NCBI RefSeq assembly: GCF_036924745.1
Contig: NZ_JAZHSD010000001.1
Location: forward strand, 868,001 to 932,000
From: Bradyrhizobium sp. AZCC 1693
GTDB taxonomy: Bacteria > Pseudomonadota > Alphaproteobacteria > Rhizobiales > Xanthobacteraceae
Reading direction: 5' to 3'
Length of the DNA stretch: 64,000 bases
This document shows positions 8,649-16,557 of the stretch, one piece after another (position 1 is the first letter of the stretch; every line of letters starts with the position of its first letter). The notes under the pieces are model-generated. The model made no database searches. It was not told the origin of the DNA and worked only from the letters and a program-made list of their open reading frames with translations. The position numbers and the translations under genes were made by a program.

Positions 8649-9725
8649 ATGCGCACCGATCTCTTCGACTTCGAACTCCCCGCCACGAGCATCGCGCTGC
8701 GGCCTGCAAGCCCACGCGATTCCGCGCGCATGCTGGTGGTACAGCCGGATGGCGTGTTGCATGACCGCAGCGTCGCCGAGCTGCCGCAATGGCTGCAGCC
8801 TGGCGACCAGCTCGTCGTCAACGACACCAAGGTGATTTCCGCCCGGCTCAAAGGCCGCCGGATCGGCCGCGAGACCGAGCCGAAGATCGACGCGACATTG
8901 ATCAAGCGCCTTGATGGCTCGCGCTGGCAGGCGCTGGTCAAGCCTGCGAAGAAGCTCGCGCCCGGAGACATCGTTCGCTTCGGCAATGAAGGCAAGGTCT
9001 GCCTGCTCGGCCATCTCGACGCCGAGGTCGAGGCCAAGGGCGACGAGGGAGAGATCACGCTGTCGTTTTCGTTTCACGGGCCGGCGCTGGATCAGGCCAT
9101 CGCCGATCTCGGCACGCCACCGCTGCCGCCCTACATCGCCTCGAAGCGCACGCCCGACGATCGCGACGCCGCCGACTACCAGACCATGTTCGCCGCCAAC
9201 GAGGGGGCGGTCGCGGCGCCGACGGCGGGCCTGCATTTCACGCCTGAGCTGGAAGCCGCGCTGCGCGGCCGCGGCGTCGAACTGCACCGGCTGACCTTGC
9301 ATGTTGGGGCAGGGACCTTCCTGCCGGTCAAGGTCGAGGAAACCTCCGAGCACAGGATGCATGCCGAGTGGGGGTCGATATCGGCCGATACCGCATCCGC
9401 GTTGAACGCCGCGCGCGCCAAAGGCGGGCGCATCATCGCGGTCGGCACCACGTCGCTGCGGCTACTGGAGAGCGCTGCGACCGAGGACGGCACCATTCAG
9501 CCGTTCGACGGCGAGACCTCGATCTTCATAACGCCGGGCTATCGCTTTCGCGCGGTCGATATTCTCATGACCAATTTCCACTTGCCGCGCTCGACGCTGT
9601 TCATGCTGGTGTCGGCCTTCTCCGGTCTCGACACGATGAAGCAGGCCTACGCGCATGCGATTGCGGCGGGGTACCGGTTCTATTCCTATGGCGATGCCTG
9701 CCTGCTGTTTCGTGGACAGCACTAG
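8649..9725 (+). CDS. queA: tRNA preQ1(34) S-adenosylmethionine ribosyltransferase-isomerase
   Basis: QueA transfers and isomerises the ribose of S-adenosylmethionine onto preQ1 in the anticodon of tRNA, giving epoxyqueuosine. The 358-residue protein has the family motifs [11 protein letters not shown] at the start, [15 protein letters not shown] near 55, and [22 protein letters not shown] and ITPGYRF in the second half. Length is normal. The partner enzyme Tgt is encoded at 16558-17691. In relatives the two are usually adjacent (recollection); here about 6.8 kb of other genes separate them. Confidence 0.96.
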   Translation: MRTDLFDFELPATSIALRPASPRDSARMLVVQPDGVLHDRSVAELPQWLQPGDQLVVNDTKVISARLKGRRIGRETEPKIDATLIKRLDGSRWQALVKPAKKLAPGDIVRFGNEGKVCLLGHLDAEVEAKGDEGEITLSFSFHGPALDQAIADLGTPPLPPYIASKRTPDDRDAADYQTMFAANEGAVAAPTAGLHFTPELEAALRGRGVELHRLTLHVGAGTFLPVKVEETSEHRMHAEWGSISADTASALNAARAKGGRIIAVGTTSLRLLESAATEDGTIQPFDGETSIFITPGYRFRAVDILMTNFHLPRSTLFMLVSAFSGLDTMKQAYAHAIAAGYRFYSYGDACLLFRGQH

Positions 9726-9760
9726 GGCGGGCCGGGGCTACACCCGCATCCTGAAAGAAA

Positions 9761-9785
9761 GCCCGCCAATGAGGGCGGGCAAAGT
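9761..9785 (+). terminator. Hairpin after queA
   Basis: GCCCGCC and GGCGGGC pair around a 6-base loop (9761-9780). On this strand only AAAGTTTT follows; the opposite strand has a better U-rich tail. It probably ends the coaD-queA transcript. The rest of 9786-10020 shows no gene. Confidence 0.55.
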
Positions 9786-10020
9786 TTTCAGGGAGGAAGC
9801 GCTCTGACAAAGAAGCGCCACGGTTGTGTCTCTGCGATTCGCCCGATGTCGCCAAGATCGTAGTACTACCGGTCTCTCACTCATCTGCGCAGCGGGTGTC
9901 CGGCGGTCGCAGCTGCTTTCGCGCGAAAACGCATAGGTGCCGGCAAGTTTGCGCGCCGACGGCGAGGTTCCAACGGTTCCTGCCGTCGGATAGGGTGCGC
10001 GCCATCATCTGGAGAGCTTC

Positions 10021-11331
10021 ATGAACATGTCGGGTATTTTTGCGCGCATCGTCGCGCTGATCGGCGCCGTCGCGCTGTTGTGGCGCCGTCTGCAGGGATC
10101 TGCGCCTGCACCGGCATGGGGCAACGCACCGGCTATACCGGAGGCGAAGCCGCAAGGCGCCATCCCGACGCTCAAGATGCCGACGGCCCAGGGCTGGAGC
10201 GACGGGCAAAAGCCAACCGCGGCACCCGGGCTCAAGGTCAACGCGTTTGCGAAGGATCTGGACCACCCGCGCTGGATCAACGTGCTGCCCAACGGAGACG
10301 TTCTCATCGCCGAGGCGACGCAAATCGCGGGACCGCCCAGGAGCGTGTTCCATTATGCGATGCAGGCGACGATGCGGCGTGCCGCGGCGCTCGGCGTCAG
10401 CGCTGACCGTATCACCCTGTTGCGCGATCGCGACGGCGACGGCGTTGCCGAACGACGCGGGGTTTTCATGGAAGGGCTGAGCCAGCCGTTCGGAATGGCG
10501 CTGGTCGGCGACACCTTCTATGTCGGCAACACCGACGGCGTAGTCGCCTTTCCATATGTGGCGGGCGCAGACCGCATCGCGGCCGAGGGGCGGAAACTCG
10601 TGGCGTTCAAGCCCAGCGGGCATTGGACGCGGAGCCTGCTGCCGAGCGCAGACGGCAAAAAGCTCTATGCCGGCGTCGGCTCGCTCAGCAACATCGCCGA
10701 GATGGGTATGGAAGTGGAGGAAGGCCGCGCCGCGATCTATGAGCTCGATCTGCCCGGCGGCACGAGCCGCATCTTCGCCAGTGGCCTGCGCAACGCCGTG
10801 GGACTGGCATGGGAGCCCAACACAAACGTGCTCTGGACGGTCGTCAACGAGCGCGACGGGCTCGGCGACGAGACGCCGCCGGACTACCTGACTTCAGTGC
10901 GCGACGGCGGTTTCTACGGCTGGCCCTATTGCTACTGGGGCCAGACGGTGGACGATCGCGTGCCGCAGGATCCGGCCATGGTGGCAAAGGCGATTCAGCC
11001 GGATTACGCGCTCGGCGGCCATACCGCCTCGCTCGGCCTGTGCTGGATGCCATCAGGCACGCTGCCGGGCTTTCCGGACGGCATGGTGATCGGCCAGCAC
11101 GGCTCCTGGAATCGCAGCACGCTCAGCGGCTACGCCGTCGTCTTCGTGCCGTTCGAGAACGGGCGCCCGTCGGGTCCGCCGCGGGATATTCTGACCGGCT
11201 TTCTCGCGCCCGACGAGAAGGTCTCCTACGGGCGACCGGTCGGCGTCACGCTCGGCCCCGACAGTTCGCTGCTGGTGGCGGATGATGTCGGCAACGTCAT
11301 CTGGCGCGTGACGGGCGATCAACAGGGCTGA
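10021..11331 (+). CDS. PQQ-type sugar (sorbosone) dehydrogenase-like beta-propeller protein
   Basis: The 436-residue protein starts with a hydrophobic anchor or signal (residues 4-22) and continues with the GDH/sorbosone dehydrogenase propeller. Visible segments are DHPRWINVLPNGDVLIAEA, LRDRDGDGVAERR, GLSQPFGMAL and FASGLRNAVGLAWEP, and a late GQHGSWNRS. Proteins of this family oxidise aldoses in the periplasm using PQQ, but many members are untested. It stands alone on the plus strand between queA and vapB. The substrate is unknown. Confidence 0.82.
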   Translation: MNMSGIFARIVALIGAVALLWRRLQGSAPAPAWGNAPAIPEAKPQGAIPTLKMPTAQGWSDGQKPTAAPGLKVNAFAKDLDHPRWINVLPNGDVLIAEATQIAGPPRSVFHYAMQATMRRAAALGVSADRITLLRDRDGDGVAERRGVFMEGLSQPFGMALVGDTFYVGNTDGVVAFPYVAGADRIAAEGRKLVAFKPSGHWTRSLLPSADGKKLYAGVGSLSNIAEMGMEVEEGRAAIYELDLPGGTSRIFASGLRNAVGLAWEPNTNVLWTVVNERDGLGDETPPDYLTSVRDGGFYGWPYCYWGQTVDDRVPQDPAMVAKAIQPDYALGGHTASLGLCWMPSGTLPGFPDGMVIGQHGSWNRSTLSGYAVVFVPFENGRPSGPPRDILTGFLAPDEKVSYGRPVGVTLGPDSSLLVADDVGNVIWRVTGDQQG

Positions 11332-11401
11332 GCCGGCTTGCGACGCTTATGTCAGCAGGCGTTGCAACTCCGCGAGGGTACGGGGATCGCCATACATGAG
11401 A

Positions 11402-11430
11402 GTGACCGGAACCTCCCGCCGTGGTATAAT
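11402..11430 (+). promoter_or_regulatory. Predicted vapB promoter
   Basis: GTGACC (-35) and a perfect TATAAT (-10, 11425-11430) are separated by 17 bases, with the vapB ATG 28 bases downstream. A perfect -10 is unusual in this GC-rich setting. Confidence 0.55.
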
Positions 11431-11457
11431 TCCCACCTTATTGAGATCGGGCTGCCC

Positions 11458-11703
11458 ATGAACATCCGTTCTGCGAAGGTAGATGAACTCGTACAGCGGC
11501 TTGCTCGCCTCACCGGCGAGGATGTCGAAACGGCTTTGGAGCGCGCAATTGAGGAGCGGCTGTCCCGCGTTGCATCGCCAATTCCAACCGACCGAAGAGC
11601 TGCAATGGATTCGTTCTTCGAAAAGGCGTCTCGCCTGCGTGTTCTGGATCCCCGGCCGGCGGACGAGATCATGGGTTATGACCGCTTCGGGTTGCCGTCC
11701 TGA
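11458..11703 (+). CDS. vapB: VapB-type antitoxin
   Basis: The 81-residue protein begins MNIRSAKVDELVQRLARLTGE, the opening of the short VapB/transcription-factor-like antitoxin family in Rhizobiales. It has the DVETALERAIEERL helix after it and a C-terminal tail ending in MGYDRFGLPS that would wrap the toxin. Its stop codon overlaps the vapC start (TGATG), the usual arrangement for coupled translation. It should bind VapC and repress its own promoter. The partner is frameshifted, so the module may be inactive. Confidence 0.85.
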   Translation: MNIRSAKVDELVQRLARLTGEDVETALERAIEERLSRVASPIPTDRRAAMDSFFEKASRLRVLDPRPADEIMGYDRFGLPS

Positions 11704-12097
11704 TGGTTCTCGATACCTCCGCGATCATTGCTGCCATCGCGAATGAATCGGATGGATCGCGTTATCGTACGGCAATGTTCGGTGCCGACAGCTTGTTAAT
11801 TTCGGCCGTAACCGTCCTCGAAACCAAGGTCGTTCTCTTTGCGCGTCTTGGGTCGGAGGCCGTCGATCTTTTCGACGAGCTACTGGAGAAGGCGGGAATT
11901 GTCGTCGTGTCATTTGATGGCGAAATGGCTAGAGCCGCTTTCGACGCGTTCCGACGTTCGGCAAGGGTCAGGGTCATCCGGCCCAATTGAACATTGTCGA
12001 TTGTGCCGCCTATGCGCTGGCGAAGGCCCGCTTGCAGCCCCTCCTGTTCAAGGGCGGCGACTTCGCCCGAACTGATGTCTTGTCCGCCGCGATCTGA
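11703..12097 (+). pseudogene. vapC: VapC PIN-domain toxin, frameshifted
   Basis: The first frame gives MVLDTSAIIAAIANESD, with the first PIN acidic residue, ISAVTVLETKVVL with the conserved Glu, and continues to about 11956. The last acidic site NIVDCAAYALAKA and the typical end KGGDFARTDV lie in another frame that runs to the TGA at 12097. Restoring one base near 11956 joins the two into a full-length toxin of about 131 residues. PIN-domain toxins cleave RNA, commonly initiator tRNA or rRNA. As read, only a 95-residue product lacking the last catalytic Asp would be made. It could equally be a sequencing error. Confidence 0.8.
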
Positions 12098-12174
12098 CGG
12101 ACCGACGGTGGGCCCGGCGCGAACGCGCCGAGCCCCTTTGCGGCTACGAGTCGCTGTGCGAGCCGACCTTCTCC

Positions 12175-13200
12175 TCACGCCATCGCCCGCTGTGGCAGCA
12201 ATTCCGCGATCTGGATCGCGTTGAGCGCCGCGCCCTTGAGGAGCTGATCGGCCGACACGAACATCGAGATCGAGTGGCCGCTAGCATCGCTGAGATCCTT
12301 GCGGATACGGCCGACGAGGACGTCGTCCTGGCCTGACGCATCGATCGGCATCGGGAAGTAGTTCTTCGCTCGGTCGTCGACGATTCTGACGCCCGGTGCC
12401 TTCGACAGGATGGCGCGGACTTCATCCTCGGTGATCGGCCTTTCGCATTCGAACGTGATCGCCTCACTATGCGCGCGCAGTACCGGCACGCGGACGCAGG
12501 TGACGCCGATCGCGATCTTTTCGTCCTCGAAGATCTTCCGCGTCTCCTTGATGACCTTGGTCTCTTCGTCGTTGTAGCCGGTCTCGGGATCAACAGCCGT
12601 GTTGTGGCTGAACAGGTTGAAGGCGTAGGGGTGCTGAATCACCTTGGGTTCGAACGGCCGGCCGTCGAGATAGGCGCGGGTCGATTCCACCAGCTCTTGC
12701 ATCACGGCGGCGCCACCGCCGCTCGCCGCTTGATAGGTCGAGAGGATGACGCGCTTGATGCGGTTGGCCTTGTGGATCGGCCACAGCGGCACCAGCGCCG
12801 TGATCGCCGAGCAGTTCGGGACGGCGATGATGCCCTTGTGCTCGCGGATGCGGCCCGCGTTGATCTCGGGGATCACCAGCGGCACGTTCGGGTCCATGCG
12901 GAAGGCCGAGGAATTGTCGATCACGACTGCACCGGCCTTGACGGCCGCGGGCGAGAATTTTCGCGAGGTGCCGCTACCTGCCGAGAACAGCGCGATGTCG
13001 ACGCCTTCGAACGACCTTTCGGTGAGCTCCTCGATCACGATCCTCTCACCGCGGAAGTCGATGGTCTTTCCCGCCGACCGGGCGCTGGCCAGCGCCTTGA
13101 GCTTGCGGACGGGAAAGGCGCGCCTGTCCATGGTGGCGATGAATTCGGCGCCGACAGCGCCGGTTACGCCGGCAATGGCTACAACGGGTTCGTGGCTCAC
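12175..13200 (-). CDS. asd: Aspartate-semialdehyde dehydrogenase
   Basis: Asd reduces aspartyl phosphate to aspartate semialdehyde with NADPH, the branch step to lysine/diaminopimelate, threonine and methionine. The protein (341 residues from the GTG) has the NADP loop AIAGVTGAVG, the SAGSGTSRKF segment, the catalytic cysteine in VPNCSAI (Cys130) and the YQAASGGG loop. The GTG at 13200 was chosen because AGAGGA lies eight bases upstream; an in-frame TTG at 13239 lies on the U tract of a terminator. That terminator, a tiny ORF and a promoter precede the gene and look like an attenuator. Confidence 0.95.
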   Translation of the reverse strand: MSHEPVVAIAGVTGAVGAEFIATMDRRAFPVRKLKALASARSAGKTIDFRGERIVIEELTERSFEGVDIALFSAGSGTSRKFSPAAVKAGAVVIDNSSAFRMDPNVPLVIPEINAGRIREHKGIIAVPNCSAITALVPLWPIHKANRIKRVILSTYQAASGGGAAVMQELVESTRAYLDGRPFEPKVIQHPYAFNLFSHNTAVDPETGYNDEETKVIKETRKIFEDEKIAIGVTCVRVPVLRAHSEAITFECERPITEDEVRAILSKAPGVRIVDDRAKNYFPMPIDASGQDDVLVGRIRKDLSDASGHSISMFVSADQLLKGAALNAIQIAELLPQRAMA

Positions 13201-13238
13201 GGGTCTATCCTCTGTTTGAGCATCATGGCTTACGGGCA

Positions 13239-13272
13239 ATAAAAAAGCCCCGGTCCTTTTCAGGCGGGGCTT
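13239..13272 (-). terminator. Rho-independent terminator in the asd leader
   Basis: On the minus strand AAGCCCCG (13272-13265) pairs with CGGGGCTT (13252-13245) and is followed by a run of six U. It ends about 40 bases before the asd start and begins 25 bases after the stop of a 23-codon ORF. The 5' arm can instead pair with a CCGGGGGCTCGG stretch inside that ORF (13326-13315), giving an antiterminator. Confidence 0.75.
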
Positions 13273-13297
13273 CGGTTCAGATAATGCGATCGTTCGA

Positions 13298-13369
13298 CTA
13301 CGCGCGCACGGCTCCCGAGCCCCCGGAGGGTGCTTTGGTTTTCGCGGTCGCTTTGGTCGAAGTCGTCAT
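13298..13369 (-). CDS. Candidate leader peptide of asd
   Basis: This is a 23-codon ORF reading MTTSTKATAKTKAPSGGSG and four more residues. Five of its first 11 residues are threonine and three of the first 12 are lysine, the end products of the pathway that asd feeds. The predicted start of transcription is within about two bases of its ATG, so translation would be leaderless, as described for trpL of Sinorhizobium meliloti. A terminator follows, then asd. It could alternatively be a tiny protein gene with its own function. Confidence 0.5.
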   Translation of the reverse strand: MTTSTKATAKTKAPSGGSGAVRA

Positions 13370-13377
13370 GGCGCGGA

Positions 13378-13406
13378 CTTATGCGGCAGCTTGGCGCCGC
13401 CGTCAA
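13378..13406 (-). promoter_or_regulatory. Predicted promoter of the asd leader
   Basis: TTGACG (13406-13401), a 17-base spacer and CATAAG (13383-13378) read on the minus strand. The ATG of the leader ORF follows eight bases after the -10, so transcripts would have almost no 5' untranslated region. Confidence 0.55.
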
Positions 13407-13446
13407 CGGTTTTTAGCCTCATCCGGGCTTCAACAGACGGACCCCG

Positions 13447-14052
13447 TCATCGCCGACCTGCGGCGCCAGGAGGCTCGAGGATCACCTCCTTCAGGTCGCT
13501 GCCACTCATGACGACGATCGCGAAATTCAGCCGGCCGCGTTCGCGGATCAGGCCGCCGCTGATTGCCTTGCCGGCCGCCGCCTGCTCGGCCACGCGAATG
13601 GCATCCGCCAGGCGGTGCCGGATCGTTTTGAGTGCAACGAGGTTGCTGCGATCCTCGGCATCGAGCTCCTTCAGGGGCAGGGCGGCTTCGCCGCCGACGA
13701 TCTTGCCAGTCGTGGCGTCGATGGCGTGTTGCCGGATGCGGTCGTGGTGAACGGTCTTTACCCGGTAGACCGGTGAACCCGACGCGCCGTCGAAGCTGAC
13801 ATCGGCAGTCATCGCACCGGCATGCAGGGACTCGGCAATCGCCATCGCCTGGCTGAGCGAGATCGCCGAGCCACGGAAGAGCTCAAGCTCGCGGTTGACC
13901 GCCTGCTGGTCGGACGCAGCGCTCTCCTCGGCCTCATTGCGGAGCGAGGCTGGCTCGCCGGTCGACGACGCGACAGCATAGAGGGGGGCAGGGAGGATGA
14001 CCGCCACCAGGGCGGCTGCAAGCAATTGTCTCCAACATCTCGGGGCATGCAT
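13447..14052 (-). CDS. Secreted PepSY-domain protein
   Basis: The 201-residue protein starts with a signal peptide (MHAPRCWRQLLAAALVAVIL, cleavage near LYA-V). The region from about residue 55 to 125 (ISLSQAMAIAESLHAG through DATTGKIVGGE) matches a PepSY domain, a fold that often inhibits proteases or senses envelope signals. The ATG at 14052 has GGAG nine bases upstream. Its promoter holds an operator also found ahead of the patatin lipoprotein, so the two envelope proteins are likely controlled together by the TetR regulator encoded between them. Confidence 0.7.
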   Translation of the reverse strand: MHAPRCWRQLLAAALVAVILPAPLYAVASSTGEPASLRNEAEESAASDQQAVNRELELFRGSAISLSQAMAIAESLHAGAMTADVSFDGASGSPVYRVKTVHHDRIRQHAIDATTGKIVGGEAALPLKELDAEDRSNLVALKTIRHRLADAIRVAEQAAAGKAISGGLIRERGRLNFAIVVMSGSDLKEVILEPPGAAGRR

Positions 14053-14248
14053 GCTTGCAGTCTCCATCCTTGAGCCTGTCTCTGCCGGCGAAGGGGGCCG
14101 GATCGTCTCGAAAGAAAGCGCGGCCGACCCTTTGGAGGCATACGGATCGGCCGCGGAACGTCGCAAACGTACCGTCGTTTGCGGCGATCGAAGCGGCGCG
14201 CGCCCCGCTGGGACTGGTGAAAAGCAGGACCGCACTTCGCTTGTAACA

Positions 14249-14269
14249 AAACCATACCGTATCGTTTTG
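14249..14269 (-). promoter_or_regulatory. TetR operator 1 overlapping a promoter
   Basis: AAAACCATAC and GTATCGTTTT form a 21-bp near-perfect dyad around one base. On the minus strand TTGACC (14280-14275) and TATGGT are 17 bases apart, with the -10 inside the dyad. Site 2 at 16416-16436 matches it at 18 of 21 positions. Confidence 0.7.
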
Positions 14270-14328
14270 TTTTGGTCAAGGATGCCTCCATGCCGTACCG
14301 CACGTGAAATTCCGTTCTCACGGAATTG

Positions 14329-15075
14329 TCAGCGGGAGGGGCGTCGCCGAATGGTTCCCTTGGGGATGGACTGAACGCGGCTCGGCGGCCCAAGCGCACC
14401 GGCCAGGAACAGCCTGATCGCCAAGCGCATGCGCTTTTCGGCGGACTTCATCTCCAGCGGCGTTCCGAACGTCGCCATGCGGTGCGTGTGACCGACGACC
14501 ACGTCGAGAAAGACCTCAGCCGCGATGCCGGTATCCTCGACGTCCATGGCGCCTTGCGCGACCAATTTATCAAAGAAGCGCGCGGTGGTGGAAACGGCCT
14601 TCAACCAGCCTTCTTCCCTGCCAAGCTTGGCAATGTCGGGAAAGTTGATGGCCTGTGACGTCATCATGCGGCTGAACGCGACGGCATCGGGGCCGCAGGT
14701 GAACGTCAGCATCTCGCGCCCGACCTCTATCAGGCGCTGCTCGACCGAAATGTCCGAGGAACGCGTGATCTGCGCCTCCGCCGCTTCAGCAAGCGGAGCA
14801 AGCCAGCGCGCAATCTCGCGCCTCAGCACCTCGGCAAACAGCCCGCGCTTGTCGCCGTAGCGCGAATAGACGGTGGGCTTGCTGACCCGGGCTGCTTCCG
14901 CAACCGCATCAAGCGAGGTCGCATCGTAGCCCCGGTCCAGAAAAAGACGGGTGGCAACTTCGATCAGCCGCTGATCGCGCTCGATGGCGGCGCTTTTCGT
15001 CGGCCGGCCGCCGCGTGATTTCGGGACGTCTCGTCTGGCCGGTCTGGCCTTGGTCGCAGTCAATCCCATGCCCAT
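14329..15075 (-). CDS. TetR/AcrR-family transcriptional regulator
   Basis: The 248-residue protein has an N-terminal basic stretch, then the TetR helix-turn-helix (ATRLFLDRGYDATSLDAVAE, then AARVSKPTVYSRYGDKRGLF) at about residues 40-85, and an all-helical ligand domain with TetR_C-like LFLAGAL at the end. The ATG at 15075 follows AGGA; the upstream ATG at 15105 would sit right after a TATAG box. It lies between the patatin and PepSY genes on the same strand. Matching dyads in the promoters of both make it their likely repressor. The inducer is unknown, perhaps a lipid or envelope-stress compound. Confidence 0.88.
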   Translation of the reverse strand: MGMGLTATKARPARRDVPKSRGGRPTKSAAIERDQRLIEVATRLFLDRGYDATSLDAVAEAARVSKPTVYSRYGDKRGLFAEVLRREIARWLAPLAEAAEAQITRSSDISVEQRLIEVGREMLTFTCGPDAVAFSRMMTSQAINFPDIAKLGREEGWLKAVSTTARFFDKLVAQGAMDVEDTGIAAEVFLDVVVGHTHRMATFGTPLEMKSAEKRMRLAIRLFLAGALGPPSRVQSIPKGTIRRRPSR

Positions 15076-15205
15076 TGATTCCTGCGCGGTCGTGATAACA
15101 GTCATTGCTCTATAACGCGCAGCAAGCGGGGCGTCATGGCGAATCTGGCCGAATTGGCCATATCGTCAACAGTCCAGGCAGGTCGTCGTTCCGCTCCTGC
15201 GTGGC

Positions 15206-16384
15206 TCACGGAAGCGTCGAGGTCCAGGCGTGGCCCGACGCAGCCTTCTCATAGCCATGCTGATAAAGGGCGCGCATATAGGCGGTGTCGAATCCCTCCG
15301 AGCGCGACGCTGGATAGTCGCGCTCGATATAGGACAGATGGAAGCCCCACCGATTGCGCTTGGCGAAATCGTAGGTCGAGAAGATCACCGAGCGCGTCTG
15401 GGATTGGGTGATCGACGACAGGCTGCGTGAGGCAACATCGAGCGTGCTGTTGGACACGAGCTCAAAAGTTCGTTCGAGCTTCTTGTTGACGAGGACGTAG
15501 ATGTTCATCCGGCTGTTTCCGGGCAGACGTCCCTGGAAGAGCAGGGCATCCGGCAGCGTCAGGACCGGAGCGGTTACGCCACCGTCGACATGCATCTCCT
15601 CAAAGCGCCGGCCCTGGCCCTCGGCTTCGATCAGGATCGGCGGGAAGACCAGGGGAATGCTGGCGGAGGCCGCCATCACGTCGCGAAACAGGCGCAGCGC
15701 CTCGGGCGAACCGACCGCGGCGATTTTCCCCATGTCCCAAACGACCGTGCGTTGGGTGTCGAGATCGGTCGTCACCACCAGCAGTTTGCGGCCCTTGGCA
15801 TTTTCGCGTGCAACGGCGGCCAGGATCTCCGGCCCGACATAGCGGGCCACCAACTCGCGCAGCCGCTTGTTGCCGAACAGGCCGGATCCGAACAGCACGC
15901 GGATGATGCTGGGATCATCGAGCAAGCTCTCCGCAATGCCGCTGGTGTAGACCTCCCTCAGCGTGTCGTCGTATTGGGAGCCTAGAAACGCAAAGGGCGC
16001 GATCAGGCCGCCGGTGCTTACGCCTGAGACGACCGAGAAGGTCGGGCGGGTGCCGGCCGCGGTCCAGCCGTTCAACACGCCCACGCCATAGGCGCCATCG
16101 GCGCCGCCGCCGGAAAGCGCGAGATAGGTCTTGGTTGAGGAGAGGTCGTCCTTCTCGAAACGGAATTTTGTGACGGGCTCGTCGGTGTAGCGACGCAGGC
16201 CGTCGATATCGAGCACGCGGGAGCCAGAGGCATCCGCAGCGCTGTAGGGCGTCCGCGGCAGGGACGTGCAGGCGGCGAGCGCGAGGCTGCACAGCAGGAC
16301 GGCCGACCTGAGCAGGCGTGAGCCTGTCCTCCTGATCCGGCTGTCGGAGAGGATTGATCCGGTCTGGAAAGAGGGGAAGGGCAT
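15206..16384 (-). CDS. Patatin-like phospholipase lipoprotein
   Basis: The 392-residue protein has a lipobox (LALAAC, Cys39), so it should be a lipid-anchored envelope protein. The patatin domain follows: oxyanion loop SGGGADGAYG at 91-100, nucleophile elbow GVSTG with Ser123, and the catalytic Asp in VDGGV (Asp267). The family hydrolyses phospholipid or acyl-glycerol esters. No convincing ribosome site precedes the ATG at 16384, and the first 20 residues are not typical of a signal peptide, so a slightly later start is possible. Its promoter carries the TetR-type operator at 16416-16436. Confidence 0.88.
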   Translation of the reverse strand: MPFPSFQTGSILSDSRIRRTGSRLLRSAVLLCSLALAACTSLPRTPYSAADASGSRVLDIDGLRRYTDEPVTKFRFEKDDLSSTKTYLALSGGGADGAYGVGVLNGWTAAGTRPTFSVVSGVSTGGLIAPFAFLGSQYDDTLREVYTSGIAESLLDDPSIIRVLFGSGLFGNKRLRELVARYVGPEILAAVARENAKGRKLLVVTTDLDTQRTVVWDMGKIAAVGSPEALRLFRDVMAASASIPLVFPPILIEAEGQGRRFEEMHVDGGVTAPVLTLPDALLFQGRLPGNSRMNIYVLVNKKLERTFELVSNSTLDVASRSLSSITQSQTRSVIFSTYDFAKRNRWGFHLSYIERDYPASRSEGFDTAYMRALYQHGYEKAASGHAWTSTLP

Positions 16385-16415
16385 TTGCCGTCAGCTATCA
16401 CACACACAGGTTAAT

Positions 16416-16436
16416 AGAACTATACGGTATCGTTTT
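16416..16436 (-). promoter_or_regulatory. TetR operator 2 overlapping the patatin promoter
   Basis: AGAACTATAC and GTATCGTTTT form the second copy of the dyad seen at 14249-14269. On the minus strand TATAGT inside it is a good -10, at the same offset as the -10 of site 1. It lies 32 bases upstream of the patatin gene. Confidence 0.7.
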
Positions 16437-16557
16437 ATTTAACAAGCGAAAAGCCGAAGGCTGGGGCGGCTCAATTGTGTCCGGCGCGGGGCGCTGGCCG
16501 CCCGGAGCGTGCACTAGGCGGTTGATTGGCCGTTCCCGGCACGCAATAAGCAGCGCC

